A stretch of DNA of 64,000 nucleotides from Prostheceraeus crozeri (taxonomy: Eukaryota; Platyhelminthes; Polycladida; Euryleptidae): assembly GCA_907163375.1 (NCBI GenBank), contig CAJQUW010003481.1, positions 1 through 64,000 of the forward strand, written 5' to 3'. The notes under the pieces were generated by a model. It saw nothing but the letters and a program-made list of their open reading frames with translations. It did not search any database and had not been told where the DNA came from. Shown in pieces: positions 30,470 to 41,627 of the stretch. Every line of letters starts with the position of its first letter. The stretch's first letter is position 1. Made by a program: the position numbers and the translations under genes.

Positions 30470-30910
30470 GGAAATGGTCCACACTCTCAAGCAATAAGCT
30501 TTTGGATTCCAGCTAGTGAGTGGCGTGCGTGTTGTAACACTTCGGACACACAAAACACACATCACTGTCTTGTACATTCAGTGTACGCAGTGAGAAATGC
30601 CGATGAGAGAATGTGAAATCCTCAAGTGAACTAATTTTTGTGCGCCTGCTACTTTTTTAATAATGATTGGAAGGCCCAACATTGTGGAGAAAACTTGTGC
30701 GCATTGACCTGAATTCTTCGAATCTGAAGGAATTTTGGCAATCGAAGCACTTTGCTGGAACTCACATTAATCCGCAAGCGACACACGACTTTTTTCCTAT
30801 CTCTGTAAGGTATTAGGAATTCCTTTTTGCCCACTTACTTAGTTCAGCGATGTGCCATCGCTTTGAATTACTACACTTCTAGGAAACCGAAACAGTTAAA
30901 CAATCCAATT
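30470..30910. repeat. Dispersed repeat, inverted relative to the copy at 61660-62265
   Basis: Words such as GTGGAGAAAACTTG, CTTCGAATCTGAAGGAAT and CCTATCTCTGTAAGGTAT recur reverse-complemented at 61730-61880, and the GAGTGGCGTGCGT segment near 62170. No coding capacity is evident. Confidence 0.6.
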
Positions 30911-31723
30911 TTGTTAGTGACTCTGTTTAAACATTGTATGAGTTGGGATTAGGACATGAATTTAGATTTAGGCTATCAATCGGAAGATTGCAATATTGCA
31001 CACAACCATTCTATTGAGAATGTTTTTCTGGTTAACAATAAGTCAGGTTTTTAGATCAGTCGAATTTTTCAAATCGAATAATTAAATAACCTATTGAGAC
31101 ACGTATCCGCAGCTGAAAAATAGGAACAGACCTGAATAGCAGTCATTGTGATTCAGGTATACAGAAGCTCAACGGTACCTCGCACGCACAAGTTGACGAT
31201 TCGTTCTTGGCAAGCATTCACGTGCCACAATGAATTGAGAATGGAATAAATTTAATACTATCAACCACATTGTATTGAAAACTAGTCAGAAAAGCAGCGT
31301 TTTAATTAAAATCAACTAATTTTCGTCACATTTTGGACATTTTTGAGTGCCATTAAACAATAAACATACAACTGTGCGGCATATTGACGCAAATGTTCTC
31401 TCTAATTAGTTATTAACCGATGCATAGAGTGGGGATATATAGGTAGATTGTCGACTCAAAAACGTATCTGTATAAAGTGAAAATTTTTATGCCATTAATA
31501 ATATTTTCTGTCTGTACATAATTGCTTATTTTCATATCCTATTATTTTGATTTATTAGTAGTAACTATTTGCTGTCTTGATTTCCACCGGTGATGGATTT
31601 TCTATATTATGTCGCATTGCGATTGCTCAATTGATTGGACCCACGTTCATCTGTTCGGTGCATGAGTTTTATTCAATGCCTCCACGAAACACTGCTGGTC
31701 GCTTTCCCTGCCACTTCGGTATT

Positions 31724-32060
31724 AGTCCGGCAGTCAGAGCGAGTTTCTGCAGGGAACAAGGCCGAAATGAGACTTTCACAGAATGATGTACATCCTATGC
31801 CTACTACGAATTCGCGCGTCTGCCGAGTTTTAGTGAGTTCCTCTTCTTGTCAGACACAATCAAAGAAATACACATGTAAATCCAATGGGAGGCAGATTGT
31901 AGTTTTTGGTAAAAATGAAATTTTGTATGTTTTCGCCTGTTACGGTAAAAATACTCAGTCAAGAGTCATAATTTTTGGCATGGAATGTCTTCAGGTCATT
32001 TCTTATCAGGTTCATGAACATTTATCTATAAAACTACATGCATTCAGATTTGACAAGCCT
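31724..32060 (+). repeat. Dispersed repeat 'CCGGCAG', copy B
   Basis: It starts AGTCCGGCAGTCAGAGCGAG and is a near-full copy of the repeat at 14613-14930. Confidence 0.75.
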
Positions 32061-32162
32061 CCTACTGTCGGCACGTACCAATATGTTGACCCACTTTATC
32101 CACATTGAACCACATTATCGTATACATCGCCGATCAAAAGCATGATAATATTACATACACGT

Positions 32163-32460
32163 GTTAGGAAATGTCCTGAAGACATTCCATGCCAAAAATT
32201 ATGACTCTTGCTTTTTATCGTAACAGTATTTTTACCGTAACAGGCGAAAACATACAAAATTTCATTTTTACCAAAAACTGCAATGTGCACCCCATTGGAT
32301 TTACATGTGCATTTCTTTGATTGTGCCTGACAAGAAGAGGAACTCACTAGAACTCGGCAGACGTGCCGATTCGTAGTAGGCCATGGGTGTACATCATTCT
32401 GTGAAAGTCTCATTTTCGGCCTCGTTCCCTGCAGAAACTCGTGCTGGCTGCCGGACTATG
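32163..32460 (-). repeat. Dispersed repeat 'CCGGCAG', copy C, inverted to copy B
   Basis: Reverse complement of copy B, about 100 bases away, so the two form a potential hairpin with arms of about 300 bases. Confidence 0.75.
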
Positions 32461-33000
32461 AGGTGTACATCATTCTTCTGGAAAGTCTCCTTTTCGTCTC
32501 GTTCCCTGCAGAAAACTGCATCGCTGCTGCCGGCTACTATGAGGTACATCATTCAGTGGAAATTTTCGTTTTCGGCATTCTGTTTCCCGCATTTTCTGTG
32601 CTGTGTTGCGGACTATGGTGTACATCTCTGTGTAAGTCTGTCTTTCAGCTTTTATCCCTGCAGAAACTCGTGCTGGCTGCCGGACTATGAGGTGCACATC
32701 ATTCTGTGAAGATCTCCCTCATGTTTCTTTCCCATTTTCTGCCCACTTTCCCTGCACAAACGGACTATGAGGTGTACTCTATGATGTACCTCATTCTGTG
32801 AAAAGTCTCCTTTCGGCCTCGTTTCGTGTTGGCTGCCGGCTTGGCTGCGGTACAGGACTATGTCTTGTACATCAGTTTTTCTCCCTCTTTCCCTTCTCTC
32901 CCGTTCCCTGCAGAAATTGGTATGAGGTGTACATCATTCTGTGAAAGTCTCATTTTCGGCCTTGTTCACTGCAGAAACTCGCTCTGGCTGCCGGACTATA
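32387..33000. repeat. Minisatellite of about 75-100 bp units derived from the CCGGCAG repeat end
   Basis: The phrase GAGGTGTACATCATTCTGTG with GTTCCCTGCAGAAACTCGTG recurs about eight times with indels. It begins inside copy C, so the array seems to have grown from that repeat's terminus. Confidence 0.75.
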
Positions 33001-33068
33001 TACAACAATAGTTATATAACGCTTAATGGTGACAGCGCTAGATGGTGTCCATGGAAAATGAAACTCAC

Positions 33069-33266
33069 ATTCATATGTTCCATTTCGATTGATACACTTT
33101 GTATTATCATTGCAAGATCCTTTATCAGCGCATTCATCAATATCCTCGCAATTTCCATTCACCTCTTCATACCCAGCTGCACATTCACATCTATACGATC
33201 CAGGACTATTGTTGCACACCATATTTGCTTTCGGACAAGTTTTAGAAGAAGCACATTCGTTAATAT
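33069..33266 (-). CDS. Exon 17: two EGF modules
   Basis: The exon starts in phase 1 after TTTTCAG and ends in phase 1 at a GTGAGT donor. It codes a DINEC module (CASSKTCPKANMVCNNSPGSYRCEC) and the start of a DIDEC module finished in exon 18. Residues about 843-908. Confidence 0.87.
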
Positions 33267-34942
33267 CTGAAAATAATGCGAATTAAATAGCAAGAGCAGA
33301 ATCAGAAGTATATCGAAGATAACAAATTCGCGTGGGGCATATTCCTCCTATCCACTTGCAACAAGGTTAGACCTTGGACAAATGATACAAAACTTGGGTT
33401 TTCTGTTAATGCTACATATACAAATCAAGTTATGAGAATTAATATTTTGATTTCAATCGTAGAAGAACTACATGATGGGAGCAGAAAACTCTGATTTTTT
33501 ATCAAAATTCTACTCTTAAATGATAGAAATGGGCTTTAATTACTTTTAATTATTTTTGGGCTTTACAGTACCGCGTATTGAAAGTTCTTAATTGCATTTG
33601 CTTTAAGCTTACGTGTATTTTGTTGCATTTATGCATGTCGAATCTTTATTTATTTCAAACATTTTATATCTTCGCAACCCTAAACTGTCTGCGATAGTGA
33701 ACATTTATCCATGCAATCACTACGCAGCTGTAATATTTATTAAATTAGTATATATTTCTGAATTTTAAAATGAAAATAATGAAAGAAAAATGAAAACCGT
33801 TGCCTGACAATTGACAAACAATTATCTTACAAAATCTATTTTGTCGGTCATTGTTAGTTCTTGTAGGATGATTGCCACTGAAAAATATGCAACAAAAAGC
33901 GACAAATTTATCAAAAGTGTAGGGGATTAATTAAATTGTGTCAAAAAAATCATGGTTTTGTCACACAATAATACAGATTGCCAAAAGTCAAGCAATCACT
34001 AATCGAAAAATCAATCAATATTCAACAGTTTTTGTTTAGTTAATTTGCATACAAAGCATCTGTTTCGATGTCGGTGGAGAACCTACCAATTCGTCGGATA
34101 TCGCAGGATATTGGGGGTGACAATTGTCGGTTGATTTTGTCAGTAGTTTTGTAGGATAATTGTCGGTCTACGGTTTACACTGCATACATCTCATGGGAAC
34201 AATAAGAATTTTGGCCTATATAAAAATCATTACGTCAGAACAAAATGCAAAGAATGCACTTCGCTTACTTGATTCTTCTCATTTATTGAAACTTGGGCTT
34301 GGGCTGTGTTTTTTGACTCAAGTTTTCGCCCAACCTTGTTTCCAACCTGTCTGACCCATAAAGAATTCCACATTTTCGATAAATATTTTGATCTCATTAT
34401 TTCCCTTCGCCATTTGACACGAATCATGTAGCCTGATTAACTTCCAAAAATAGCTGGTCTGCACCATTTAATGAGATCGCCAGTGTGGCATTTCGGGACT
34501 GATTTAATTCACTTCGCCACGATTTACCCAGTTCTCCCACTGTTCCCACTTTACTAGAACATCTAGAAAGCTTGTCTTGAAATAAGAGAAATATCGTTTT
34601 CTTTACTATTCGTGCAAATTTCAATATATCACTATGAGTTAAAAACATGAAATTGACTGAACAGCATATTTTTTAGGATGTTTCGATGGGAACGAAATAG
34701 CCTATTTACCACTTTAATACTTTATGAAATTGTATGAAGGGGGAGGGGTGAGTCCTATGATCGATCATGTATCCCTATAATTGCATTAACCATTCATTGA
34801 CCTTAAATAACCTTTTAATTGAATACCACTATTCAATATTGATAAATAATAATGCAAATAATTTTGGATATCTTTCGTCAGAAATGTCAATCTATAAACC
34901 GATTACTACTCTACAAAATAAATGACATTGAAACATACTCAC
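33267..34942 (-). other. Intron 16, AT-rich, no gene seen
   Basis: The intron is 1.68 kb. The stretch 33780-34190 has repeated GTCGGT/TTGTAGGAT words and ends in ACGGTTTACACTGC, similar to the ends of the CACTGTAAACCG elements, so a further degraded copy may lie there. Confidence 0.5.
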
Positions 34943-35218
34943 CTGCGCAGCTCTGCAGGGTAGGTTTCCCTTTCACTCTCTTCATCTTGCTTTTGAATCC
35001 ATCGTTACATACACAACGGTAACCTCCTGGAGTATTCGAGCAATGGGAATATGGTATTTTACATCTTTTTCTCTTCTGTCTACATTCATTGATATCTACA
35101 CAATTATTTCCTTTCCTTTTATATCCTGATAGACACTCACATCGAAAGCTTCCATACGTGTTATAACAGTGTGAGTGGGCTATACACGGACAAATCTTGA
35201 AATGACATTCATTCACAT
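34943..35218 (-). CDS. Exon 16: two EGF modules
   Basis: The exon starts in phase 1 after a TTGTAG acceptor and ends in phase 1 at GTGAGT. The modules start DVNEC (with SHCYNTYGSFRCEC) and DINEC (with SHCSNTPGGYRCVC), the second carrying a basic insertion SKMKRVKGK before its last cysteine. Confidence 0.88.
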
Positions 35219-36306
35219 CTACAAATGGAAAAGAAATTTCTGTCTTGCAAGTAGGTAGGTCTAAACAATGTCATTTTTTATGTGAAAGTTAAGGATTGGA
35301 AACTGGAAGCCATGCGCCTATCACATGGTACATTCATTATGAGCAGATGTATGGAAAGTTGTGTTCAAAAACTTGAGACTTTTGCAAAGTGTTGCTGACC
35401 ATCGCCATGCGCTTCTTGTGAGCGACATTTACTCCTCATTTAACTCTTTAACGGCTAAGCACGAGTTAACTCGCATCGAGCGTTATCAACAGTTGACTGG
35501 TGACGGCAACAATGGAGTACACTGTACAGTAGGAAGCTGAGCCCGAGTAAGCACGTATCGGTAGGACAGGCAACTATCACTGACAGATGAATTTTTTCGT
35601 TCCACCGCTCACGAATGCCGAGTTACCTCGTTTGTAGTATGAAGTGACTTGATGTCACACTTTCGATATTTTTAGAATTTTTATAATGAATGCAAATCCG
35701 CATTCACTGTCATTGGATATATGCTACCTACTAGTGAACTCTATCTGGAGAATGGCAGGATTGCCTTTTGACAATGAATAGAAGTTGTTGGAATATTCTC
35801 GAATGCATTCATAACCCATTTGTGTTAATATAATTCTGATGTTGCTCAATATTCAAAAATAACCTTCAAAGCTACGTTTCGGAGAACGTAGTATCTATAA
35901 ATAGCACACAGCATGCGTTACAACCTTGATTGCAAACTAGAATGACCTAGATAATTTACTCAAATTGTACGCATTGTCCTTGAGTCATGTCGTGCAGGAG
36001 AAGTTTCAGATCGAGAAAAGAGTTCAAATGTGCTTTCTTTGTCTCTATCCGAAATGACATCTGTAATCATATACATGTAGGCTTATGCAGTTGTAGAAGC
36101 CGGTCTCAATGAGCTTTTCTAAGAAATTGAGGGAAAATTCGCGGGCACTTCTGTTATTTGCAGGGGTTCATGATGGAGAAATTTGAGAAACACTGATCTA
36201 GATGCAACGCGATCAAGATAATAAATTAAAAATTAAGTTTGAATTCATCTATAATAATGAAAACATGCAATGAAAAAGCTTTGGTCACTGAAAGTTTAAT
36301 GCGCAC
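35219..36306 (-). other. Intron 15, no gene seen
   Basis: The intron is about 1.1 kb with no recognised transposon or coding frame. Confidence 0.7.
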
Positions 36307-36447
36307 CTTTGCAGACAAATTTACGATCATATGGCCTTCGAGACATTTCTCCAAATCCTTTCCTACATTTACATCTGTAGGATCCTTGTGTATTTATGCA
36401 GACAGTGTTCAAGCCGCAATTATTGGGCATCGAGCACTCATTGATAT
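36307..36447 (-). CDS. Exon 15: one calcium-binding EGF module
   Basis: The 141-base exon runs from phase 1 to phase 1 and codes DINECSMPNNCGLN..., with YRCKCRKGFG. The donor is GTGCGC, a weak extension of GT; phase and cysteine pattern nevertheless match both neighbours. Confidence 0.82.
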
Positions 36448-36518
36448 CTAGAAAGGCATAAATAGGTGAGTTATTGCATCTATTACAAAAACGAAGAGAA
36501 TTTCACGATAAATCTTAC

Positions 36519-36696
36519 CAACACATAAGTTGCGACCATTGCCTCGATATCCCCTTCTACACTGACACGTTCGTTGACCTCTGTGAGCCATACATTGAGC
36601 ATTCTTGACACATCTTACGGGTCTGACTTTTATTTTTCTGGTAGAAACGCAGGTACGTGCTTCTTTACAGTCAGGAGATAGCCAGGAGGCTTTTAC
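36519..36696 (-). CDS. Exon 14: linker and EGF-like module after TIL
   Basis: The exon starts in phase 0 after CTACAG and ends in phase 1 at GTAAGA. It codes a basic linker with SPDCKEARTCVSTRK and then CVKNAQCMAHRGQRTCQCRRGYRGNG, an EGF core. The pattern VxxxWxxPDC directly after TIL is common in VWD-C8-TIL proteins. Confidence 0.8.
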
Positions 36697-37009
36697 CTGT
36701 AGAAATATATGAAATTATGTTAATTGATGACTGTTTTAATTAACAACATGTGGCACACATGAACTCCGAAGTCCAAAGAAAGAGTTAATGAAGGTCTATG
36801 TCACATCTTGTTGACTGCAGAGATTGGAAAAGAGACCGCAATTAACCACAATTGAAGTCATGTCATACCTGGCGTCATGAAATTCAGCAGATGAATTTAC
36901 TTACTTACTTTATAATCTGCATTATTCACAAGGGGTGCTTTTGAGACATTTAACTAATTTGTTAGATGCAAGGCTGAGGAGGTGTCGGACTTTTCCATCA
37001 TGTCCTCAT

Positions 37010-38340
37010 CCGACTAACATCGTTGAGTCGCGTCCACGTCCGCATTAGCGAAACCACGACGCGCTCGAGTGCGACAAATAATATCGCGTCGAAACTAGAT
37101 ACACAGGGGCCGTGCAGAGGACTGTAATTCGTATATTCGTAGTATTCGATTATGCATCTCCGGTCTTCTTTCATCTGCCAGTTACACTTGAATCTCAATA
37201 TGAACGATTTCAAAGCCGAGTGCACAAGCATGTGTGTTCTCTGCCCAGACATACTCGCTTCTCCAATTGTGTTTGCCACAGATTTCCGCAGATCAAGTAT
37301 CGTCGATGTCAGGCTACCTTGAAATGTTTCGGGAAGCTTGTGCTGACCCACAGCACATTCTGCATGAGAGGATGCCTCAAAGATCTTCTCGAACTCATAG
37401 AATGATCATGCCACATTCTCGTACTTCGATACGTCCCAATTCTTTTGTCTTCCATTGTTGTGGAAAACCTGATAATTCCATGAGTCTTCCTCCCCTCCTT
37501 CCCTTTCTGTTGACCTTTTACTTTTTGTTGCAATCCAATGACCATCTCCAGAATGAAATTGACAATGTCCTCCACTGGACTGACAAACTTCAGCTTAATG
37601 TCAATCTTAGCAAGAGTAGTGTGATGGATGTGGTCACAAAGAAGTCTGTATCTACTGTGCCTGTCAGATTATCAGATGACATTCCCATGAAAAGCGCTGC
37701 TGATGTGAAGATTCTTGGATGTCAATTTTCATGTTGAATAAACACATCAACTATATAGTTAGCAAAGCTTCGAAACGAATTTTTCTTTCTTTAAACCTGA
37801 AACGGTTTGGATGCAACGGAGACATCATCTACAAAGCTTATTGCGCTTACATAAAAGCTGTCTGTGTAGCAAGCTTCTTCGACTTGAGAGAAGAGTCTAT
37901 AAAATCATTGGTGACTCGGTCTCTGGCCTCAAGTGTCCGTCTTCATTAGAAGTTGGCGACAAGCAGTTGTTCAAAGAAGTGTTGAAGTTTGAGGACCATC
38001 CGTTGAGAATTTTGTTTGACGAACGAACTGCAGTCATGTGTAGAAATCGATGTGCGTTGAAACGACTTAAGGCCAAGACTAAGCGCTTTTTAAATTGTTT
38101 TATTAAATATTGTAATTGACTGATCTATGATCGGAACTGTGATGCTCATGAGCTAGAACCGCTATCAAGCCGACGTGAAGCTGCGGCCATCAAGCTATTT
38201 TATCAAGTTGCTTCGAATGACCAGCATGTCTTGAACTCGATCGCACCCTCAATATCGCAAAGTGGTAGAGTTATAATCCCAGTTGCGAGAAGTGAAAGAA
38301 GACTACGTTCATTCATCATGAAGACCTCCTAATTGGTAAA
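37010..38340 (+). pseudogene. Decayed LINE (CR1/Jockey type) C-terminal fragments
   Basis: Successive plus-strand frames give DYASPVFFHLPVTLESQYERFQSR (37150-37230), then QNEIDNVLHWTDKLQLNVNLSKS (about 37550-37620) with LSDDIPMKSAADVKILGCQFS, and LNKHINYIVSKASKRI further on. These are post-YADD parts of LINE reverse transcriptase and its tail. The order shows two overlapping fragments, one after another, each with frameshifts. Confidence 0.7.
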
Positions 38341-38478
38341 CGATCGGCACACGCGCCCAAATCTCTAATGTACAGTATTTTCTTCCTATTGTCGCTACTT
38401 TTGCACACTAATTTATCTTGAGAATCTTACCATGTATCTTCTTCACCTACTCTTTGCATGATTTACAGTCCGATGAAA

Positions 38479-39490
38479 TATACAATCGTGGCCAGTAGAG
38501 AGTGACCACCTTCAGGAATTTCTCTTTTCTTAACTTATTGGCGAAGTCGCTATAATTCCACGGTAGCAGCGATTGCTTTGTTCTCTGAATGACTTACTGT
38601 TTCTATGCATATTGACTACAAAGCACTAGCCTGCTCCCAGGGTCGGCTAGCGTAGATATTTCAAAATTTGAATCTCTCGCAATTGAAATGATCTTTGCAA
38701 CTTTAGTCAAGCTTTGTTTTACCAGGTATCAACAATGGCTCACTTATCATCGGAGCCGCGTGGGAAAACTCAACGCCTCGACGAACGTTATTTGCAACGC
38801 AAAATACGGTACCTGCGCAAATCTACCGTTAAGAAGGCACTTGCAAAAAATTAAGAATACAGGAGCACATTCACCGCCGAAACATCGTGGCGCTGCGAGG
38901 AAGATATCTGATCGTGTTGATGATCCGGCGTCGAACTGTTATGAATTCAATGATCACCAGTCAAGAAATTGCATCGATTCTCCAAGAAAAGTTACAGTCA
39001 ATGGTCCCATGGCCTCCCCCAAGCATCGCCCCTTGTTACCAGGCTAAAATTATGAAAAACTGGCTTCACCGAAAATTAATTTCGGTTCTGTCTCCATGGT
39101 CGGGATCGTGCCCAGGTCTGGACAGTTTGAAAATTGCTTGGTTCGACTGAACATAATGTAGCAGCAGACAATCCAGCATCTCAGCGACTTGAAGCAGTCA
39201 ATCATGAAGGCATGGTGTCAACAAATAACGGTTGAGCACTGTTCTGACCTCATCCAACCCATGCTTCGCCGCATTGTCGCAGTGTGTGCGGCTGACAGAA
39301 AATCATGAGAAAATAAATGAAGTACTGAATTAACACGTTAAGTTGTGATGATATTGAACTACAGCCTCAGTCTACAGCTTTGTCATCAAATCTTGTTGAT
39401 GACAAGTGCATTTCTGATCACATCTATCACGTTGTTCAAATGCTAACCACTCTCTCAGGGTGGTCACTCTCTACTGGCCACGACTGTATA
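38479..39490 (+). mobile_element. Decayed Tc1/mariner element with 30-bp TIRs and TA flanks
   Basis: TACAATCGTGGCCAGTAGAG and the next ten bases at 38481 are repeated in inverse at the right end with one mismatch, and TA dinucleotides flank both sides (38479-38480, 39489-39490). Inside, frames near 38890-39000 encode RKISDRVD and TSQEIASILQEKL, reminiscent of the second helix-turn-helix region of Tc1 transposases. The DDE catalytic core is not recognisable. Confidence 0.7.
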
Positions 39491-39499
39491 CGCTTATTA

Positions 39500-39710
39500 T
39501 TATTATTATTATCTATACAGTCTCTCTCTTTATATTACGATAAATATTTTGTATCATGCTTAAATATGCATGGAATTTGTCAATGCGTTCACCGCCTCTG
39601 TGAAGCAAAATACAGAATTTTGAATATTACATTATGGTATTTGATTGACTTGCTAGCTGTACTTTATATGATTTCTATTATCTCAATAAATCTATCTTAT
39701 CTTATCGTAG
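39500..39710 (+). repeat. LINE 3' tail ending in TCTTA-type microsatellite
   Basis: A stretch without coding potential ends in AATAAATCTATCTTATCTTATC-like repeats, typical of CR1-like 3' ends. It stops about 50 bases from the exon 13 donor. Confidence 0.45.
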
Positions 39711-39762
39711 TCAGGACTAGAATTGCATTGGCTGTGCTGGGTGATAATTCGAAATCACTAAC

Positions 39763-39998
39763 CTTATACATAGAACGGGTGTTCTTATCCACACATCCAC
39801 AATGCTTTATACATTTTTCTCCGAATTTGAAATAGCCTTTGTGACATCTGCAACCCTCAGTGATATATTGCCTGTGACGATATCCGTGATGCATATTTCC
39901 CTTTCCACGATGCCGTAAGTGTCTGTTTTTCTGTTGACAAGTTCTCTCTGGATGCCGCAGATAGTAGGTGTATCTTGAATACCTTGGACACTTCATCG
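39763..39998 (-). CDS. Exon 13: TIL (trypsin-inhibitor-like) domain
   Basis: The exon starts in phase 1 after TTTCAG and ends in phase 0 at GTTAGT. It codes MKCPRYSRYTYYLRHPERTC, a His/Arg-rich loop, and EGCRCHKGYFKFGEKCIKHCGC, which is the TIL signature that follows C8 in VWD proteins. The basic loop is longer than usual. Confidence 0.82.
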
Positions 39999-41288
39999 CT
40001 GAAATTAACATACAGTACAAATATGTATTGCAAAAAATCATAAGAAAATCATTCAAATTCATCATGAGCAAGAACATAAATATTCATTATGTCTTACCAC
40101 TGCGATGACACTCAGGAGAAGGAGAAAGCCTACGAGTTAGAGAAGAAACAAATAAGAAGATGAAACTACTCAATAACTTATCATTGTAAGTAATATAGCA
40201 ACAAATAGAGACAATTTGAGCCGAAGATGTTTCACAAATCTCAGTTAGCGTCTATCTTCATGTGTATCGATGGGACGATTGCAATGTGTGCGCATCGGAA
40301 TGGTCAAAAGTGACTACGTCAGAGTGAGTTCAGGTGTCCCTCAAGGCTCAATACTTGGTCCTTACCTGTTCTCGAGCTGTTCAGCGAATGATCACGTGGA
40401 AGAAGTCCATCATTCGCTATTGGAATGGTCTGGGAGCGATGACTTACCTCTTAATATGAATAAGTGCAAAATGTTGGCAATTGAACGTTCTCCAAACTTT
40501 ACTCCTATACGTCTGTCGAACATTCCCCTGGTGGAAGAGCTGAAAATTCTTGGTGTGATTTTTGACCCGAACAAAAATTGGAATACCCACATCAATGCTA
40601 CTGTAAGAACCGCAGCAAGAAGATTATTCATCATCCGTGTGCTTAAACAAAATGACGTTTGTGAGGCATCATTAATCAACGCTTTCATCGCAATTGTGCG
40701 ATCGATTTTGGAGAATTACTCACCGTTGCTAGCTGGACTGTCGACAGAAAATTCACTTAAGCTGGAAAGAATTCAAAATCGTTTTCATCGAATCTTGTGC
40801 GGCAGGGATTACAAAGAGTGCTCAAGTCATCACTTCGAACCTATCTCTAGTAGAAGAAAGTGCGCTTCTTTGAAACTCCTTTCGCTTGCCAAGTCCCCAT
40901 CACCACACATTTTAAACCCTCTTGTGCCTCCTGTCTCTTCTTCCGGAAGGATCATTATGCCTACAGTGAAAACCACAAGACGCAGCAACACATTCTTTAT
41001 TAAAACCTCAAAATGGGAGAATGAACACCACATTCGTCGTCTTTGACGTTCTTCCTTAACTTTCCATATACTGTGATTGCCTATGAATGATCTTTATGTC
41101 TTCCATACGATGTTAATTTCATTACCTTAATTATCTTGTCTTGTATTGCTTGTACACTACGATTTTTAATCTTCTGGAAATAAAAACGCATATTAGAATA
41201 TTAGAATACGAATAGAAGCGAATTCAAAAATTTCGTGAACACCTACTATAATGATTTTCATATCGCTTATAAAGCAACGAGTACTTAC
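39999..41288 (-). other. Intron 12 containing a LINE RT fragment
   Basis: The intron of 1.29 kb contains the LINE fragment at 40262-41200. A 32-base exon-like segment at 40098-40129 is present but does not fit the phase of the canonical donor of exon 12. Confidence 0.7.
40262..41200 (+). pseudogene. LINE reverse-transcriptase fragment with internal deletion
   Basis: An open frame of 258 codons (40270-41046) begins in the motif-B region, SSGVPQGSILGPYLFS, and jumps directly to the post-YADD part (DDLPLNMNKCKMLAI, LKILGVIFDP), so the catalytic YADD block is deleted. The C-terminal part with RIQNRFHRIL and the final tail are present, followed by a 3' UTR ending in ATTAGAAT repeats near 41200. 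It is dead by deletion though still open. Confidence 0.85.
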
Positions 41289-41422
41289 TACAACCAGTTT
41301 TCTGTCTCCAATCTGGCAAAGCGAAGCCTTTTCTTCGACACATTTTAGCAGCAACAGAGTAATATGAGCACATTCTTTTGTCAGTTGTTTTAAGCGATGC
41401 ACAACCGTCCCAATAACAAGAA
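41289..41422 (-). CDS. Exon 12: second half of C8 domain
   Basis: The exon starts in phase 2 after ATTTCAG and ends in phase 1 at GTAAGT. It codes SCYWDGC, a CSYYSVAAKMC helix and WRQKTGC, matching the end of the C8 domain (cysteines 4 to 8). Confidence 0.87.
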
Positions 41423-41480
41423 CTGAAATAAACATATATATTCAAGCTGCTCGCAAATTATTGTGATGATCAGCACTTAC

Positions 41481-41627
41481 TCCATGAGATAATTCAATCT
41501 GACCTTCCTTGCACATTTACCGAACACCTTATTTTTAGGGTCGAGGATTTCACCGCACTTTTTTATTAGGGTGTTTTTCACTTCTTCGGAGCAAGTTGGC
41601 CATATTGTTTCTTCTGTTCTGCATGTG
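41481..41627 (-). CDS. Exon 11: first half of C8 domain
   Basis: The exon starts in phase 2 after TTTCAG and ends in phase 2 at GTAAGT; the intron to exon 12 is only 58 bases. It codes TCRTEETIWPTC, KKCGEILDPKNKVFGKCARKV, the C8 signature after VWD. Confidence 0.87.

Larger units (their letters stand above)
26959..33068 (-). other. Intron 17 (6.1 kb) filled with repeats
   Basis: It contains a TIR element (27222-28207), a 76-bp foldback (28404-28666), a LINE RT scrap (30216-30443), an RNA-like dispersed repeat (30470-30910), an inverted pair of the CCGGCAG repeat (31724-32460) and a minisatellite (32387-33000). No host exon was found inside, and exons 17 and 18 join in phase without one. Confidence 0.75.
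36697..39762 (-). other. Intron 13 with LINE and Tc1/mariner remnants
   Basis: The intron of 3.1 kb holds two LINE fragments (37010-38340), a decayed Tc1/mariner element (38479-39490), a (TTA)n run, and a LINE 3' tail (39500-39710). No host exon is apparent. Confidence 0.75.

Noticed and set aside
40098..40129. A 32-base exon candidate with good acceptor and GTAAGA donor, coding LSPSPECHRS, between exons 12 and 13
   Set aside because: It is out of phase with the canonical GTAAGT donor of exon 12; exon 12 joins exon 13 directly in frame. It would need a weak GTACTC donor, so I left it out, though an isoform is possible.
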